A stretch of DNA of 64,000 nt from Oleisolibacter albus (GCF_003336875.1 NZ_QGNJ01000004.1:298080-362079), one strand, 5' to 3'. Counted from the stretch's first letter, positions 26,173 through 36,164 are shown. The notes: generated by a model not told the origin, from the letters alone. Numbers and translations are program-made.

Positions 26173-28901
26173 TGGCCCAACCTTTCCAGGATCGCCGGCA
26201 CATGCACCTGATCGGCCTTGTAATTGCCGGTCAGCGCATACATCACCAGATTGATGCCGAAGCGGTAGGCCATTTCCCGTTGACGTTCCGGACCCGGAAC
26301 GACCGCGTACATGGGCCGCCCCTGGCCATCCACCGCCCAGGCCCCGGCCCAGTCGGCGGCGCCGATGATGACGCCGGAAACACCGTCATTGACGCTGCCG
26401 CTCTGCGCCTCTGCCCAGACCTCGCCGCCGGCATAGCGTCCGGGAAAGTCCTGGAGCAGATAGAAGGACTTGGTGAGCACATGCTCCGGCGTGATCGGTG
26501 CCAGGGGCGGAATGTCCAACCCGCTCAGCAGCGCCTCCAACTGCGGGCCACCGGGACCGCGGCCACCGGTCACGCCCTGGTCGCGTGTGTCGATCAGCAG
26601 CATGCCGCCCTGGCGCAGATAGGCGGTCAGCTTCTCCCGCGCCCGGTCGGACAGCGGGGGCTGCGCCGGGGTCACCGGCCAGTAGATCAGGGGATAGAAG
26701 GACAGCTCGTCGGCGTCCACGTCCACGGCCATGGCGCCGGCGGTCTCGGCGGCCGTGCGCTGTCCCAGCTCGTAGGACAGCCCCTCGAGCCCGGCCTTGC
26801 TGACGGCGTCCACCGCGGCATCGCCGGTGACCACATAGGCCAGCCAGGTCTGGGCGGTGGCCTGGATCGCCTTGTCCACATCCAGGGGCCGCTCCTGCGC
26901 CCGTGCCGACGGGGGCAGGGTCAGCAGCAGCAGGGCCGCCAGCGCGGCGATGCCGCGTCCCGCCCGCGCGCCGCGAAGCAGGCCGCGCAGGGCCAGACCG
27001 ATGAACAGGTCGGCCACCAGCAGCATCAGGGCTGCCGTCAGCAGCAAGGGCTTGAGGTCCATCTCCCCCCGCACGCCATACAGGTCCTGGGCCATACCGG
27101 ACAGCAGCGGTGCCAGCGGTTGCAGCGTGGCCACGGCCGGCGCCAGGTTCAGGGCGCGGCGGGCTTCGGGGATGCCGTAGAAGCCGGGGGGATGGCGCGG
27201 CCCCAGCAGAGCGGCCGGCGCGCGGGCCAGCCGCTCCGCCGGCAGCGGAAAGGCCGTGACGCCCGGCGTCACCAGCCGGCCCTGGCCGTCCAGCAGCTCC
27301 AGCGGCGCCAGTGTGCCGGCGCCCTCGGCGGTGGCGACACCGGCCGACAGGGCCACCACCCGCCGCAGCATTTCCACGAACAGTCCGGACAGCGACAGGT
27401 TCGACCAGTCCGGGCTGGCGGTGGTATGGACCAGCACGGTGAAGCCGTTGCCGCGCTTCTCGGCCGTCACCAGCGGTGTCCCATCCTCCAGCCGGGCCCA
27501 GGTGCGGTCGGGCAACTCCAGGGACGGTTCTGCCAGCACCTGCCGACTGACGGTGACGTCCTCGGGAACGGTCAGGCCGTGGAAAGGGCTGGTTTCGGGG
27601 AAAGGGGCCAGTCTGGCGGGGACCGACCAGCTGAGCGCGCCACCCAGGGCACGGTCGCCGCTGCGCAGCCGCACGGGCGTCAGCGTGTCGGCATTACGGG
27701 CCAGCCTGGGGCCAGCGAAGCGCAGCAGGACTCCGCCCTTGCGCACCCAGGCGTCAAGCTGTTCGGCCTCGCTACCGCTGAGACTGCCCACATCGGCCAG
27801 GATCAGCACCGACAACTCGCGTTGCAGCAGGCTGCCGATATCGCCCCGGCGGATCTCGGCAAAGGGGGACAGGGCCCGGTCGAGATAATGCAGGTCGGAT
27901 AGCAGCGGCTGCTCCTCGCCTTCACCGCGGCCGGAAACCAGCCCCACCGGACGGCGGCGCTGCCCCTCATCCAGCAGCAGTGTGGCGCCAGCGGTGTTCT
28001 GCCCGTCCAGACGCAGGGCCGCCGCCTCGTTGCGCAATTCCGTCGGCAGGTTCAGCCGCGCCTCGGCGCGGGCGGTGCCAGCGGTGAAGCGGACATCGGC
28101 GGCCCCCAGCAAGCGGCCATCGGTGGCCACGGCCCGGATCGTTGCCGTCTGTGGCAAGGCGGAGTCGGAGCGCTCCACCGGCACCACCAGATCCAGCCCC
28201 TCCGCCGTGGGGGGGCGGAGCAGCAGGGCCGGGCGGTCGGGACCGTCGCCCACCACCTCAAGCCCGCCCAGACGCCGCAGTCGCGTCGCCAGCGCCTCCG
28301 CCCCGGCATCGGCAACCCCGTCGGACAGCCAGACCGTGTAGGGGGCGCGCTCGGTCGGCAGTCGGTCCAGGGCTGCCAGGGCGGCCGTGCGGTCCACAGG
28401 CCAGGGACTCGGGGTCAGGGCCTGCACGTCACGGCGGGCGTCGGCGGCCGCCGACGGTCCGACCAGATGCGGGGGCTCCGCCGTGGGCGAGGGGGCTGTC
28501 GCCAGAAGCACGACCGGCCGGCCGGCACGCTCGGCCTGCGCGATCAGCCGTTCCATCAGGTCCTGCCGGGCCGGCCAGTCGCGGCCGGCGGCCCAGCCAT
28601 TGTCCACCACCAGCAACAGCGGCCCGCCGCCAGGCAGGGCTGCATCGGGGTTCAGCAGCGGCCGGGCCAGGGCCAGGATCACCAGTGCCGCCAGGACCAG
28701 CCGCAGCAACAGCAGCCACAGCGGCGTGCGCGCCGGGGTTTCCTCCCGCGCCACCAGATCGCGCAGCAGACGGATGGCCGGAAATTCCTGGACACGCGGG
28801 GCCGGCGGCGTCACCCGCAACAACCACCACAGCACCGGCAGCACGGCCAGTGCCGCCAGTATCCACGGAGTCGCGAAGGCGAGCGGACCCAGGCTCAGCA
28901 T
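26169..28901 (-). CDS. BatA N-terminal / DUF4159 membrane protein of the MoxR cluster
   Basis: The 910-residue protein opens with the aerotolerance BatA N-terminal hairpin of two helices around PPAPRVQEFPAIRLLRDL. A VWA-like fold follows but its MIDAS is lost (VVDNGWAAG in place of DxSxS). A middle amidotransferase-like fold (ILADVGSLSGSEAEQLDAWVRKGG) and two or more helices near residues 655-700 precede the C-terminal DUF4159 domain (FYPLIYWPVTPAQPP, LRQGGMLLIDTRDQG). GGGAGGCGG precedes ATG 28899-28901, two bases from the DUF58 stop. It presumably pairs with the MIDAS-containing protein encoded next. Confidence 0.88.
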   Translation of the reverse strand: MLSLGPLAFATPWILAALAVLPVLWWLLRVTPPAPRVQEFPAIRLLRDLVAREETPARTPLWLLLLRLVLAALVILALARPLLNPDAALPGGGPLLLVVDNGWAAGRDWPARQDLMERLIAQAERAGRPVVLLATAPSPTAEPPHLVGPSAAADARRDVQALTPSPWPVDRTAALAALDRLPTERAPYTVWLSDGVADAGAEALATRLRRLGGLEVVGDGPDRPALLLRPPTAEGLDLVVPVERSDSALPQTATIRAVATDGRLLGAADVRFTAGTARAEARLNLPTELRNEAAALRLDGQNTAGATLLLDEGQRRRPVGLVSGRGEGEEQPLLSDLHYLDRALSPFAEIRRGDIGSLLQRELSVLILADVGSLSGSEAEQLDAWVRKGGVLLRFAGPRLARNADTLTPVRLRSGDRALGGALSWSVPARLAPFPETSPFHGLTVPEDVTVSRQVLAEPSLELPDRTWARLEDGTPLVTAEKRGNGFTVLVHTTASPDWSNLSLSGLFVEMLRRVVALSAGVATAEGAGTLAPLELLDGQGRLVTPGVTAFPLPAERLARAPAALLGPRHPPGFYGIPEARRALNLAPAVATLQPLAPLLSGMAQDLYGVRGEMDLKPLLLTAALMLLVADLFIGLALRGLLRGARAGRGIAALAALLLLTLPPSARAQERPLDVDKAIQATAQTWLAYVVTGDAAVDAVSKAGLEGLSYELGQRTAAETAGAMAVDVDADELSFYPLIYWPVTPAQPPLSDRAREKLTAYLRQGGMLLIDTRDQGVTGGRGPGGPQLEALLSGLDIPPLAPITPEHVLTKSFYLLQDFPGRYAGGEVWAEAQSGSVNDGVSGVIIGAADWAGAWAVDGQGRPMYAVVPGPERQREMAYRFGINLVMYALTGNYKADQVHVPAILERLGQ

Positions 28902-28902
28902 T

Positions 28903-29811
28903 TCACACCGCCTCCCGCGCCAAGGCGCCCCACAGGGCCAGCAGGGCCGCCTGGGGCGACCTGTCCGTGCGGTGGCAGGTCAGACTCCATCCGGCGGTAC
29001 GGGCGATGGCCGTCAACCCCGCTTTCTGTGCAGACAGCCGTTCCAGATAGGCCGCCCGGATGCTTTCCACCCGCGGCACCAGCATCTGCGTTTCCCCTTC
29101 AAGCCCTTCGAAGGCGACGCGTCCGTCGAAGGGCAGGGTCTCTTCGGCCGGGTCCAACACCTGCACCAGATGGCCGCGCAGGCCGCGGGCGGCGAAGGCC
29201 GCCACCATGGCCTGGATCTCCGCCAGCGGCGACAGCAGGTCGCCGACCACCACCAGCTGGGCGTGGCGGGGCAGGGGTTCCGGTGGGGGGAGGCCCATAC
29301 CATCTGAACGCGGCGCTTCGGCTGTCATGTGCAGGGCCAGCCGGGGCATGATGCTGCGGGCGGCGCTGGGCGCAATGCCGCTGCCCAGCAGCGCCACCCG
29401 TTCGCCACCGCGCACCAGCAGCACGGCCAGGGCCAGTGTCAGCAGGTCCGCCCGCTCGCGCTTGGTCGGCAGCGATCTCGTCGAGCGCCAGTTCATGGAG
29501 GGGCTGCTGTCCCGCCAGAGCCAGGCCGTTTGCGCCGCCTCCCATTCCGTTTCGCGCACGAAGACGTGGGCGGACTTGGCGGATTGGCGCCAGTCGATGG
29601 TCGCCACGGAGTCGCCGGGCTGGTAGCGCCGGAACTGCCAGAAGGTCTCTCCGGTGCCGACGCGGCGCCGGCCATGCACCCCCTGGGCCACCGTCGCCGC
29701 CACCCTTTCCGCCGCCACCAGCAGCGGCGGCAGCCGCAACGCCAGCGATTCGGCCCGCTGCTGGGTGCGCAGCGCGTCGGCGGCGGTCGGAAGGGTGGGG
29801 GAAACGGCCAT
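28903..29811 (-). CDS. DUF58 protein of the MoxR cluster
   Basis: The 302-residue protein carries the DUF58 core FRRYQPGDSVATIDWRQSAKSAHVFVRETEWE (seen in two parts around residue 75), followed by a VWA-like half with VVVGDLLSPLAEIQAM. DUF58 proteins nearly always sit next to a MoxR ATPase and are thought to be part of a chaperone-like or metal-insertion assembly. The start MAVSPTLP at 29811 has AAGG upstream; an ATG 72 bases earlier is unlikely. It is second in the operon, 53 bases after moxR. Confidence 0.92.
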   Translation of the reverse strand: MAVSPTLPTAADALRTQQRAESLALRLPPLLVAAERVAATVAQGVHGRRRVGTGETFWQFRRYQPGDSVATIDWRQSAKSAHVFVRETEWEAAQTAWLWRDSSPSMNWRSTRSLPTKRERADLLTLALAVLLVRGGERVALLGSGIAPSAARSIMPRLALHMTAEAPRSDGMGLPPPEPLPRHAQLVVVGDLLSPLAEIQAMVAAFAARGLRGHLVQVLDPAEETLPFDGRVAFEGLEGETQMLVPRVESIRAAYLERLSAQKAGLTAIARTAGWSLTCHRTDRSPQAALLALWGALAREAV

Positions 29812-29864
29812 GCTGGATGCCTTCGTCGGGACGGCAAGGGCGGGGTTGCGGATCTGGCGCCGGA

Positions 29865-30884
29865 TCAGGCCAGCGGTGCGCACAGCCGGGTGATGACCTC
29901 ATCCAGGGTGACGCCGTCGGCACGGGCGGAGAAGTTCAACGCCATGCGGTGGCGCAGCACCGGCTTGGCCAGGGCCAGTACATCGTCCAGCGACGGGGTC
30001 AGGCGCCCCTGCAACAGGGCACGGGCGCGGGCGGCCAGCATCAACGCCTGGCTGGCGCGCGGGCCGGGCCCCCAGGCCACATGCTGCCGCACCTCCGGCA
30101 GGGTCGTCTCCTCCGGCCGGGCACCGCGCACCAGATCCAGGATGCCCTCGACCACGCTTTCCCCAACGGGAATGCGGCGCACCAGGGCCTGTGCCGCCAT
30201 GAGGTCCTGCGGGGACAGGGCGGCGCCGATGCTGTCGGCAACGGCGCCGGTGGTGGCGATCATCATCCGCCGTTCGGCCTCACGGTCGGGATAGGTCACG
30301 TCCACCTGCATCAGGAACCGGTCCAGCTGGGCTTCCGGCAGCGGATATGTGCCTTCCTGTTCCAGCGGGTTCTGGGTCGCCAGCACATGGAAGGGCCGGG
30401 GCAGCGGGTGGTGCTGGCCGGCCACGGACACCCGGCCCTCCTGCATGGCCTGCAGCAGGGCCGACTGGGTGCGGGGGCTGGCGCGGTTGATCTCGTCCGC
30501 CATCAACAACTGGCTGAACACAGGGCCGGGCAGGAAGCGGAAGGCGCGTCGGCCGTTCTCCGTCTCCTCCAGCACCTCGGAACCCAGGATGTCGGCCGGC
30601 ATCAGGTCGGGAGTACACTGGATGCGGCGTTCATCCAGGCCCAGCACCGTAGCCAGCGTTTCCACCAGCCGTGTCTTGGCCAGGCCGGGCACGCCGATCA
30701 GCAGCAGATGGCCGCCGGCCAGCAGCGTCACCAGGGACAGGTCGATGACCTCCTCCTGGCCATAGATGACCCGACCGATCATCTCGCGCACGGCGGCCAG
30801 GCGGTTGCCCAGGACCTCCACGTCGCGGACCAGGGCCTGGGCATCGGCGGAGCGGGACAGGTCTACGGCACTCACGGTCTGCAT
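29865..30884 (-). CDS. moxR: MoxR-family AAA+ ATPase
   Basis: The 339-residue ATPase has Walker A GVPGLAKT, Walker B LLMADEINRA, the sensor-1 ATQNP and the MoxR-typical EQEGTYPLPEAQLDRFLM. The C-terminal lid domain contains GPRASQALML. MoxR proteins act with DUF58 and VWA partners in envelope stress or maturation of enzymes; the client here is unknown. The likely start is ATG 30882-30884 (MQTVSAVD), though an ATG 36 bases upstream is possible. First gene of a four-gene operon. Confidence 0.93.
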   Translation of the reverse strand: MQTVSAVDLSRSADAQALVRDVEVLGNRLAAVREMIGRVIYGQEEVIDLSLVTLLAGGHLLLIGVPGLAKTRLVETLATVLGLDERRIQCTPDLMPADILGSEVLEETENGRRAFRFLPGPVFSQLLMADEINRASPRTQSALLQAMQEGRVSVAGQHHPLPRPFHVLATQNPLEQEGTYPLPEAQLDRFLMQVDVTYPDREAERRMMIATTGAVADSIGAALSPQDLMAAQALVRRIPVGESVVEGILDLVRGARPEETTLPEVRQHVAWGPGPRASQALMLAARARALLQGRLTPSLDDVLALAKPVLRHRMALNFSARADGVTLDEVITRLCAPLA

Positions 30885-30975
30885 CCCCGAGGTTGTTGGC
30901 GGTCCAGCGCCACCGGCCATGTGGGTGATGGCGGTTCCTGAACCAAGACGGCCTGATTATGTTACCTTCGTGGCG

Positions 30976-30991
30976 GAACCCGGCCGGGTTC
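30976..30991. repeat. Perfect 16-bp palindrome between moxR and DUF1285 genes
   Basis: GAACCCGGCCGGGTTC is its own reverse complement. It lies about 92 bases upstream of moxR and 100 upstream of the DUF1285 gene and could be an operator for either, but no regulator is nearby. Confidence 0.4.
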
Positions 30992-31091
30992 GCAATCCCC
31001 TCTTCGTCGCGTCACCCGGGCCGGGTCGGTCCCGGCCGATGATCCCGATCCGTTGCGCCGGCAGTTCGAACCAACAATGGTCTGTTCCACC

Positions 31092-31676
31092 ATGTCGGAA
31101 AGCAAGTCCCCTGTGGGCAAGGATATCCCCGCTCCGTACGCCGCCGCCGCTCTGGCCGGTGCCCGCCGGCCCGGCCCCACGGCCGAGGACGAGGCCTATG
31201 CCATCCGCATCGCCCGCGACGGCACCTGGTATTATCATGACAGCCCCATCGGCCGGCTGCCGTTGGTGAAGCTGTTCGCCACGGTTCTGCATCGGGATGC
31301 GGCGGGGGATTACTGGCTGATCACGCCGGCGGAACGGGGGCGCATCACGGTCGAGGATGCCCCGTTCATCGCTGTGGCCCTGCGGATCGAGGGGGAGGGG
31401 CGGGACCAGCGTCTGGTCTTCCGCACCAACCTGGATGAGGAAGTCGTGGCCGGCCCCGATCATCCCATCCGGGTGGATACGGATGGCGCGACAGGGGAGC
31501 CGCGGCCCTATATCCTGGTCCGCGACATGCTTGAGGCGCGTATCAACCGCCCGGTCTTCTATGAGCTGGTGGAGCGGGGAGAGGCGCGGGAGACCGGAAC
31601 GGGAGCCGAGATCGGACTATGGAGCAGCGGCACCTTCTTTACCCTTGGTCGGCTGGACCCGGCGACGATGGCATGA
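31092..31676 (+). CDS. DUF1285 family protein
   Basis: The 194-residue protein contains the family features IRIARDGTWYYHDSPIGRLPLVKLFATVL (in two parts) followed by DYWLITPAERGRITVEDAPF. DUF1285 proteins are small beta-rich proteins of unknown function commonly encoded next to the MoxR cluster. Start ATG 31092 is the likeliest; ATG 31077 is also in frame and neither has a clear ribosome site. Its stop overlaps the next start in ATGA, so it heads a DUF1285-NUDIX-cca operon. Confidence 0.85.
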   Translation: MSESKSPVGKDIPAPYAAAALAGARRPGPTAEDEAYAIRIARDGTWYYHDSPIGRLPLVKLFATVLHRDAAGDYWLITPAERGRITVEDAPFIAVALRIEGEGRDQRLVFRTNLDEEVVAGPDHPIRVDTDGATGEPRPYILVRDMLEARINRPVFYELVERGEARETGTGAEIGLWSSGTFFTLGRLDPATMA

Positions 31677-32365
31677 CCGGGGGCGGCAGGAGGTGTGATA
31701 CCGGCGGCGCAACGGCTCCACCGACAGCGGACCAGCTGCGCACTTTTTTCCGGAACCGCAGCGGTGGACAGGCTGGCGGGCGCCTCACCGGTTTTCGTGG
31801 CGACCATGACGGCAATCCCGGGCTGTCGGCCCCGGCGGCCTTGCGTGATGCCGCGGTCCTGGTGCCGCTGGTGGACCGGCCGGATGGCATGACGCTGCTG
31901 CTGACCCAGCGCACGGCTCATCTGACCGCCCATGCCGGGCAGATCAGCTTTCCCGGTGGTGGTGTCGAGCCAGAGGATGCCGATGCCGAGGCCACGGCCC
32001 TGCGCGAGACGGAGGAGGAGGTGGGCTTGCCCCGCCACCGGGTCGAAATCATCGGCCGGCTGGACACCTATGTCACTCGTACCGGCTTCCGCGTGGTGCC
32101 GGTGGTGGCGCTGGTGCGGCCCCCCTTCATCCTCAATCCGGACCCCTACGAGGTGGCAGACGTGTTCGAGGTGCCGCTGGCCTTCATCCTCGACCCGGCC
32201 GCCCGCCGCCGCGAGTCGCGGGAATGGAAGGGTGCCTTGCGGCATTTCTGGGCTTTCCCGTACCAGGACCGCTACATCTGGGGCGCGACAGCCGGGATGC
32301 TGGTCAATTTCTGCGACCTGCTGGCCGGCCATGGCGAGACGGCGGTACCGGGGGAGGTGGCGTGA
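31673..32365 (+). CDS. NUDIX hydrolase, CoA pyrophosphatase type
   Basis: The 230-residue enzyme has the CoA-specific motif LLTQRTAHLTAHAGQISFPGG directly ahead of a Nudix box (ATALRETEEEVGL), the combination that marks CoA diphosphohydrolases such as NudL. It would split CoA or its derivatives into phosphopantetheine and 3',5'-ADP. ATG 31673 overlaps the preceding stop by four bases, and its own stop overlaps the next start (TGATG). Confidence 0.9.
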   Translation: MTGGGRRCDTGGATAPPTADQLRTFFRNRSGGQAGGRLTGFRGDHDGNPGLSAPAALRDAAVLVPLVDRPDGMTLLLTQRTAHLTAHAGQISFPGGGVEPEDADAEATALRETEEEVGLPRHRVEIIGRLDTYVTRTGFRVVPVVALVRPPFILNPDPYEVADVFEVPLAFILDPAARRRESREWKGALRHFWAFPYQDRYIWGATAGMLVNFCDLLAGHGETAVPGEVA

Positions 32366-33606
32366 TGCATCCGGTCCGCCAACTGGAACCCATCGGCCTC
32401 ATGGCGGGCACCGGGGCGCGGCGGGTGCTGCAGGTCCTGATGCGCACCGGTCAGGAGGCCCGCTTCATCGGCGGCTGCGTCCGCGACGCCGTTCTGGGCG
32501 TGACGGCGGCGGATGTGGACATCGCCACGCCGCTGCCGCCGGACGAGGTGATGCGCCGTCTGAAGCAGGACGGCATCCGTACCGTTCCCACCGGCCTGAA
32601 GCATGGCACCGTCACCGCCGTCATCGACGGTGTGGGCTATGAGGTCACGACCCTGCGTCGCGATGTGGAAACCTTCGGTCGTCACGCCCGGGTGGAGTTC
32701 ACCGACGACTGGGTGGAGGATGCGCGTCGGCGGGACTTCACCTTCAACGCCCTGTCGCTGTCGGCCGAGGGAGACTTGTACGACCCGTTCGACGGCCTTG
32801 CCGATCTGGAGGCCGGGCGTGTGCGTTTTGTCGGCGACCCGGTCGAGCGTATTCGCGAAGATGTGCTGCGCATCCTGCGCTATTTCCGTTTCCATGCCCG
32901 CTTCGGCCGCGGTGGGGCTGATCCGGCGGCCTTGGCCGCGTGTGCCGCGCTGGCTTCCCTGCTTCCCGGCCTGTCGGGGGAGCGGGTGCGGGCCGAGGTG
33001 CTGCGGCTGCTGCCACAGGACCGGGCGGTGGAGGTCTGGCGCCTAATGCTGGAGCAGGGGATTGTGGCCCATCTGCTGCCCCCGGCGGTGCGGGTGGAGC
33101 GGCTGGCCGCGCTGGACCGGCTGGAATGGATGCTGGGGCCGGCCGATCCCATGGCACGGTTGGCGGCCCTGTTGCCCGGCACAACCGATGCGGCTTGCGC
33201 CACGGGCGAGCGGCTGAAGCTGTCCAACGCCGAACGGGAGCGGCTGCTGGCCCTGTGCGTGCCGCCGCGGGCGGTGACGCCGGATCTGGATCTGCGGGGG
33301 CGCCGGCAGGCGCTGCAAACGCTCGGCCCGGACCTGTTCCGCGACCTGCTGCTGCTGGCGGCTGCCGACCAGGGCACGCCCGCGTCGGAGCTGTTGCAGC
33401 CGCTGGCCGAGGCCGCAGCCTGGATCGTCATTCCCTTCCCGCTGAAGGGGCAGGATCTGCTGGACCGCGGATTGCCGCCGGGACCCGCCATCGGCACGCT
33501 GCTGGCGGAGATCGAGGCGTGGTGGATCGAGCGCGACTACCGTCCCGGTCGCGACCTGTGCCTGGCCGAACTGGAACGCCGCCTGACGGCGGCGAAGGCG
33601 GGCTGA
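32365..33606 (+). CDS. cca: CCA tRNA nucleotidyltransferase / poly(A) polymerase family
   Basis: The 413-residue enzyme carries the class II nucleotidyltransferase core FIGGCVRDAVLG and DVDIATPLPPDEV (DxD metal ligands), the RRDFTFNAL motif and RIREDVLRILRYFRFHARFG. It should add CCA to tRNA 3' ends. The sole tRNA in the window already encodes CCA, so repair is a likely role. The C-terminal half is helical and diverged. Translationally coupled to the NUDIX gene. Confidence 0.92.
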   Translation: MHPVRQLEPIGLMAGTGARRVLQVLMRTGQEARFIGGCVRDAVLGVTAADVDIATPLPPDEVMRRLKQDGIRTVPTGLKHGTVTAVIDGVGYEVTTLRRDVETFGRHARVEFTDDWVEDARRRDFTFNALSLSAEGDLYDPFDGLADLEAGRVRFVGDPVERIREDVLRILRYFRFHARFGRGGADPAALAACAALASLLPGLSGERVRAEVLRLLPQDRAVEVWRLMLEQGIVAHLLPPAVRVERLAALDRLEWMLGPADPMARLAALLPGTTDAACATGERLKLSNAERERLLALCVPPRAVTPDLDLRGRRQALQTLGPDLFRDLLLLAAADQGTPASELLQPLAEAAAWIVIPFPLKGQDLLDRGLPPGPAIGTLLAEIEAWWIERDYRPGRDLCLAELERRLTAAKAG

Positions 33607-33631
33607 CCGGCCCCCGGGAGCGGCTGGTGCA

Positions 33632-34222
33632 TCAGGCCGGCTCCAGCTCCGCCACCCGGCCGGCCTCCAGCCGGAAGACCCGGTCCTGCGGCGCCGGCAG
33701 GGCGTTGCTCGCTTCCAGATCCAGGCCGCTGTACCAGCCGCGCAGCAGACGGCCCGCCATGCCGTGGCTGACGGCGATGGTGGGCCGGTCCACCGTCGCC
33801 ATCCAGGCGGTCAGGCGGTCCAGCACCTGGGCGGCACTCTCGCCATCCGGGGCCAGGAACTGCCAGCCATAAGGGCCATAGCCGGCAAGCCAGGGATTGG
33901 CGGCCTCGATCTCGCGCCGGGTCATGCCCTCCCAGGCGCCGAAGGACACTTCGGCCAGCCGCGGGTCCGTCTCCACCGGCAGGCCCAGCCGCCCGGCGAT
34001 GATGGCGGCCGTCATCTGGGTGCGGCCCAGCGGGCTGGCCACCAGCCGCACGTTGGACAGGCCGGCGATGGCCTGCTCCAGGATCGCCGCCACCAGGGCG
34101 GCCTGGGCGCGTCCACGGGCGGTCAGGTCGGAGTCGCGGTGGCCCTGGCAGCGCCCCGCCACGTTCCATTCGGTTTCGCCATGGCGGACCAGCCAGATGG
34201 GATGCGTCGGGATCACGGCCAT
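33632..34222 (-). CDS. Histidine phosphatase family protein
   Basis: The 196-residue protein has the phosphoglycerate-mutase-like catalytic motif [17 protein letters not shown] and the second catalytic His in [13 protein letters not shown]. It probably dephosphorylates a small phosphomonoester; the substrate is unknown. GGAGGTGAA gives a strong ribosome site before ATG 34222. The start overlaps the hemF stop by ten bases, and it ends 25 bases from cca on the opposite strand. Confidence 0.9.
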   Translation of the reverse strand: MAVIPTHPIWLVRHGETEWNVAGRCQGHRDSDLTARGRAQAALVAAILEQAIAGLSNVRLVASPLGRTQMTAAIIAGRLGLPVETDPRLAEVSFGAWEGMTRREIEAANPWLAGYGPYGWQFLAPDGESAAQVLDRLTAWMATVDRPTIAVSHGMAGRLLRGWYSGLDLEASNALPAPQDRVFRLEAGRVAELEPA

Positions 34223-35127
34223 TTCACCTCCGGCGGCAGGCTCATCAGGATGGCTTCGATGTTGCCGCCGGTCTTCAGCCCGAACAGCGTGCCGCGGTCA
34301 TGGATGAGGTTGAATTCCACATAGCGGCCGCGGCGCACCAGTTGCTGTTCGCGCTGGTCCGCGGTCCAGGTGTCGTGCATGCGGCGGCGGACGATGCGAG
34401 GATAGACCGCCAGGAACGCCTCGCCCACGGCGCGGGTGAAGGCGAAGTCCGCCTCCCAGCGGTCGTCTTCGGCGCCGCCTGTGTCGAGATTGTCGTAGAA
34501 GATACCGCCGGCCCCGCGTGCCTCGTTGCGGTGGGGCAGAAAGAAGTAGCGGTCGCACCACGCCTTGAACCGGGCGTAATAGTCGGCGCCATGGGCGTCG
34601 CAGGCGGCTTTCAGGGCCGCGTGGAAGTCGGCGGCATCCTCTTCCGTCTCGGCCGAGTCCGGGAACATGGGCGTCAGGTCGGCACCGCCGCCGAACCAGC
34701 CGATCTGCGTCACCAGATGGCGGGTATTCATGTGGACGGCCGGTACCAGCGGGCTGCGCATATGCGCCACCAGGCTGATGCCGCTGGCCCAGAAGGCTCC
34801 GGTCTCGCCGGCGCCGGCGACGTTGGCGCGGAACTCCGGGCTGAAGCTGCCATGCACGGTGGAGACATTGACGCCCACCTTCTCGAACACGCGCCCGCGC
34901 ATGACCGACATCACCCCGCCGCCGCCCGGTGCGCCGTCATGGTTGGCCCTGTCCCACGCGGTGCGCTGGAAACGTCCGGGCGGCAGATCGGCATGGGGAC
35001 CGCCGGCCAGCTCATCCTCGATGGCCTCGAAGGCGGTGCAGATTCGGTCCCGCAGGGATTCGAACCAGCTGCGGGCGCGGTTCTGGCGCTCGGCAACGAT
35101 CTCGGGGGCGGGCAGAGGTGTCGGCAT
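34213..35127 (-). CDS. hemF: Oxygen-dependent coproporphyrinogen III oxidase
   Basis: The 304-residue enzyme decarboxylates coproporphyrinogen III to protoporphyrinogen IX with O2. Signatures include [19 protein letters not shown], the conserved [20 protein letters not shown] and [12 protein letters not shown]. The start MPTPLPAP is chosen over an upstream in-frame ATG in a Pro/Arg-rich stretch. It lies 59 bases after trmL and overlaps the phosphatase gene. Confidence 0.96.
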   Translation of the reverse strand: MPTPLPAPEIVAERQNRARSWFESLRDRICTAFEAIEDELAGGPHADLPPGRFQRTAWDRANHDGAPGGGGVMSVMRGRVFEKVGVNVSTVHGSFSPEFRANVAGAGETGAFWASGISLVAHMRSPLVPAVHMNTRHLVTQIGWFGGGADLTPMFPDSAETEEDAADFHAALKAACDAHGADYYARFKAWCDRYFFLPHRNEARGAGGIFYDNLDTGGAEDDRWEADFAFTRAVGEAFLAVYPRIVRRRMHDTWTADQREQQLVRRGRYVEFNLIHDRGTLFGLKTGGNIEAILMSLPPEVKWP

Positions 35128-35186
35128 GGGGCCTGTCGGGCTGGAACGGGACAGGGGCACACGCTTCCCACCGGGCGGCGCGGGCG

Positions 35187-35690
35187 TCAACCGTCAATGC
35201 GGGGCAGGGCGGAGCGATCGGGATCCCGATGCGCCGGATCCGGTTCGGGAAAGCCGCTGGTCTGGCGCAACGCCTCGCCCAGCACCATGCTGGCCGCCAC
35301 CGCCAGATTGAGCGAGCGCACGCCGGAACGCATGGGAATGAAGACGCGGTCGGTGCAGGCTGCCGCCACCTCCGGCGGGGTGCCTGCCGTCTCCCGTCCC
35401 AGCAGCAGCGTGTCTCCGGGGCGAAAGACGAAGTCGGTGTAGGGGGCGCCCTGGTCCGTTTCCACCAGAACTGTTCGCCCGTGACGGCTGGCCTGGAAGG
35501 CCGCCCAGTTCACATGGCGAACCAATTCCGCCTGCGCGGCGTAATCCATGGCGCTGCGGCGCAAGCGGCGGTCATCCAGGATGAAGCCGCAGGGTTCAAT
35601 GATGTCGATGGGGACGCCCAGACAGGCCCCCAGGCGGATCAGGGTGCCGGTGTTCTGGGGGATGTCGGGTTGGAACAGGGCGAGGCGCAT
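35187..35690 (-). CDS. trmL: tRNA (cytidine/uridine-34-2'-O)-methyltransferase TrmL
   Basis: The 167-residue SPOUT enzyme begins [20 protein letters not shown] and carries [11 protein letters not shown] and [22 protein letters not shown], the knotted AdoMet-binding motifs. It methylates the wobble ribose of leucine tRNAs. ATG 35690 is chosen because the protein then starts exactly at the conserved RLALFQP. It is first in a trmL-hemF-phosphatase run. Confidence 0.94.
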   Translation of the reverse strand: MRLALFQPDIPQNTGTLIRLGACLGVPIDIIEPCGFILDDRRLRRSAMDYAAQAELVRHVNWAAFQASRHGRTVLVETDQGAPYTDFVFRPGDTLLLGRETAGTPPEVAAACTDRVFIPMRSGVRSLNLAVAASMVLGEALRQTSGFPEPDPAHRDPDRSALPRIDG

Positions 35691-36164
35691 GGGATCTCGT
35701 GCTTCACAACGTCGCATCAGGGCCGCGGCCGTGCCCTGGTGAGCGGGGTTTGGGGGATGGCCGTTGACGCCGGCCGGGCCCGCTCCAACTCAAGGCTGGC
35801 TGGGCCTGCAGCCTTCCCCCGTGGGGCATGGCGTCCGGTCTGCCCGGTCGGGTGGAGCGGCGGATGGCCGGCGGGCTGGTGAGCGCGGCAGATTGTCTGA
35901 TCGGGGTGTCTGCTCCTGCTTCCCAACCCGCAAGGAGGGATGTATACCCACTAGCCGCGACCGGAGAAGCCTCCAGCCGCACCGTCCCCCATTGCCTCAG
36001 GGCGGGGTGCGTTGTCGATCCAACCATGCGGTGATCCATAAGATCGTCGTCGGGCACGGATCGGCCAGGGGCGGGGTGGGGAAGGAAACAGCCAGTCCGG
36101 AACAACAATGCCGTTTGGGCGCCGGCCGCGGTGACGGGGCCCAGTTCCTGAGGAGATGTAAGGT
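35691..36164. other. Intergenic region upstream of petABC, 474 bp
   Basis: No gene is supported here; overlapping frames lack ribosome sites. The best promoter-like pair is TTCCCA (35920-35925) and TATACC (35943-35948), 17 bp apart, pointing at petA and implying a leader of about 210 bases. This pair is weak (four of six matches each). No other structure was noticed. Confidence 0.4.
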
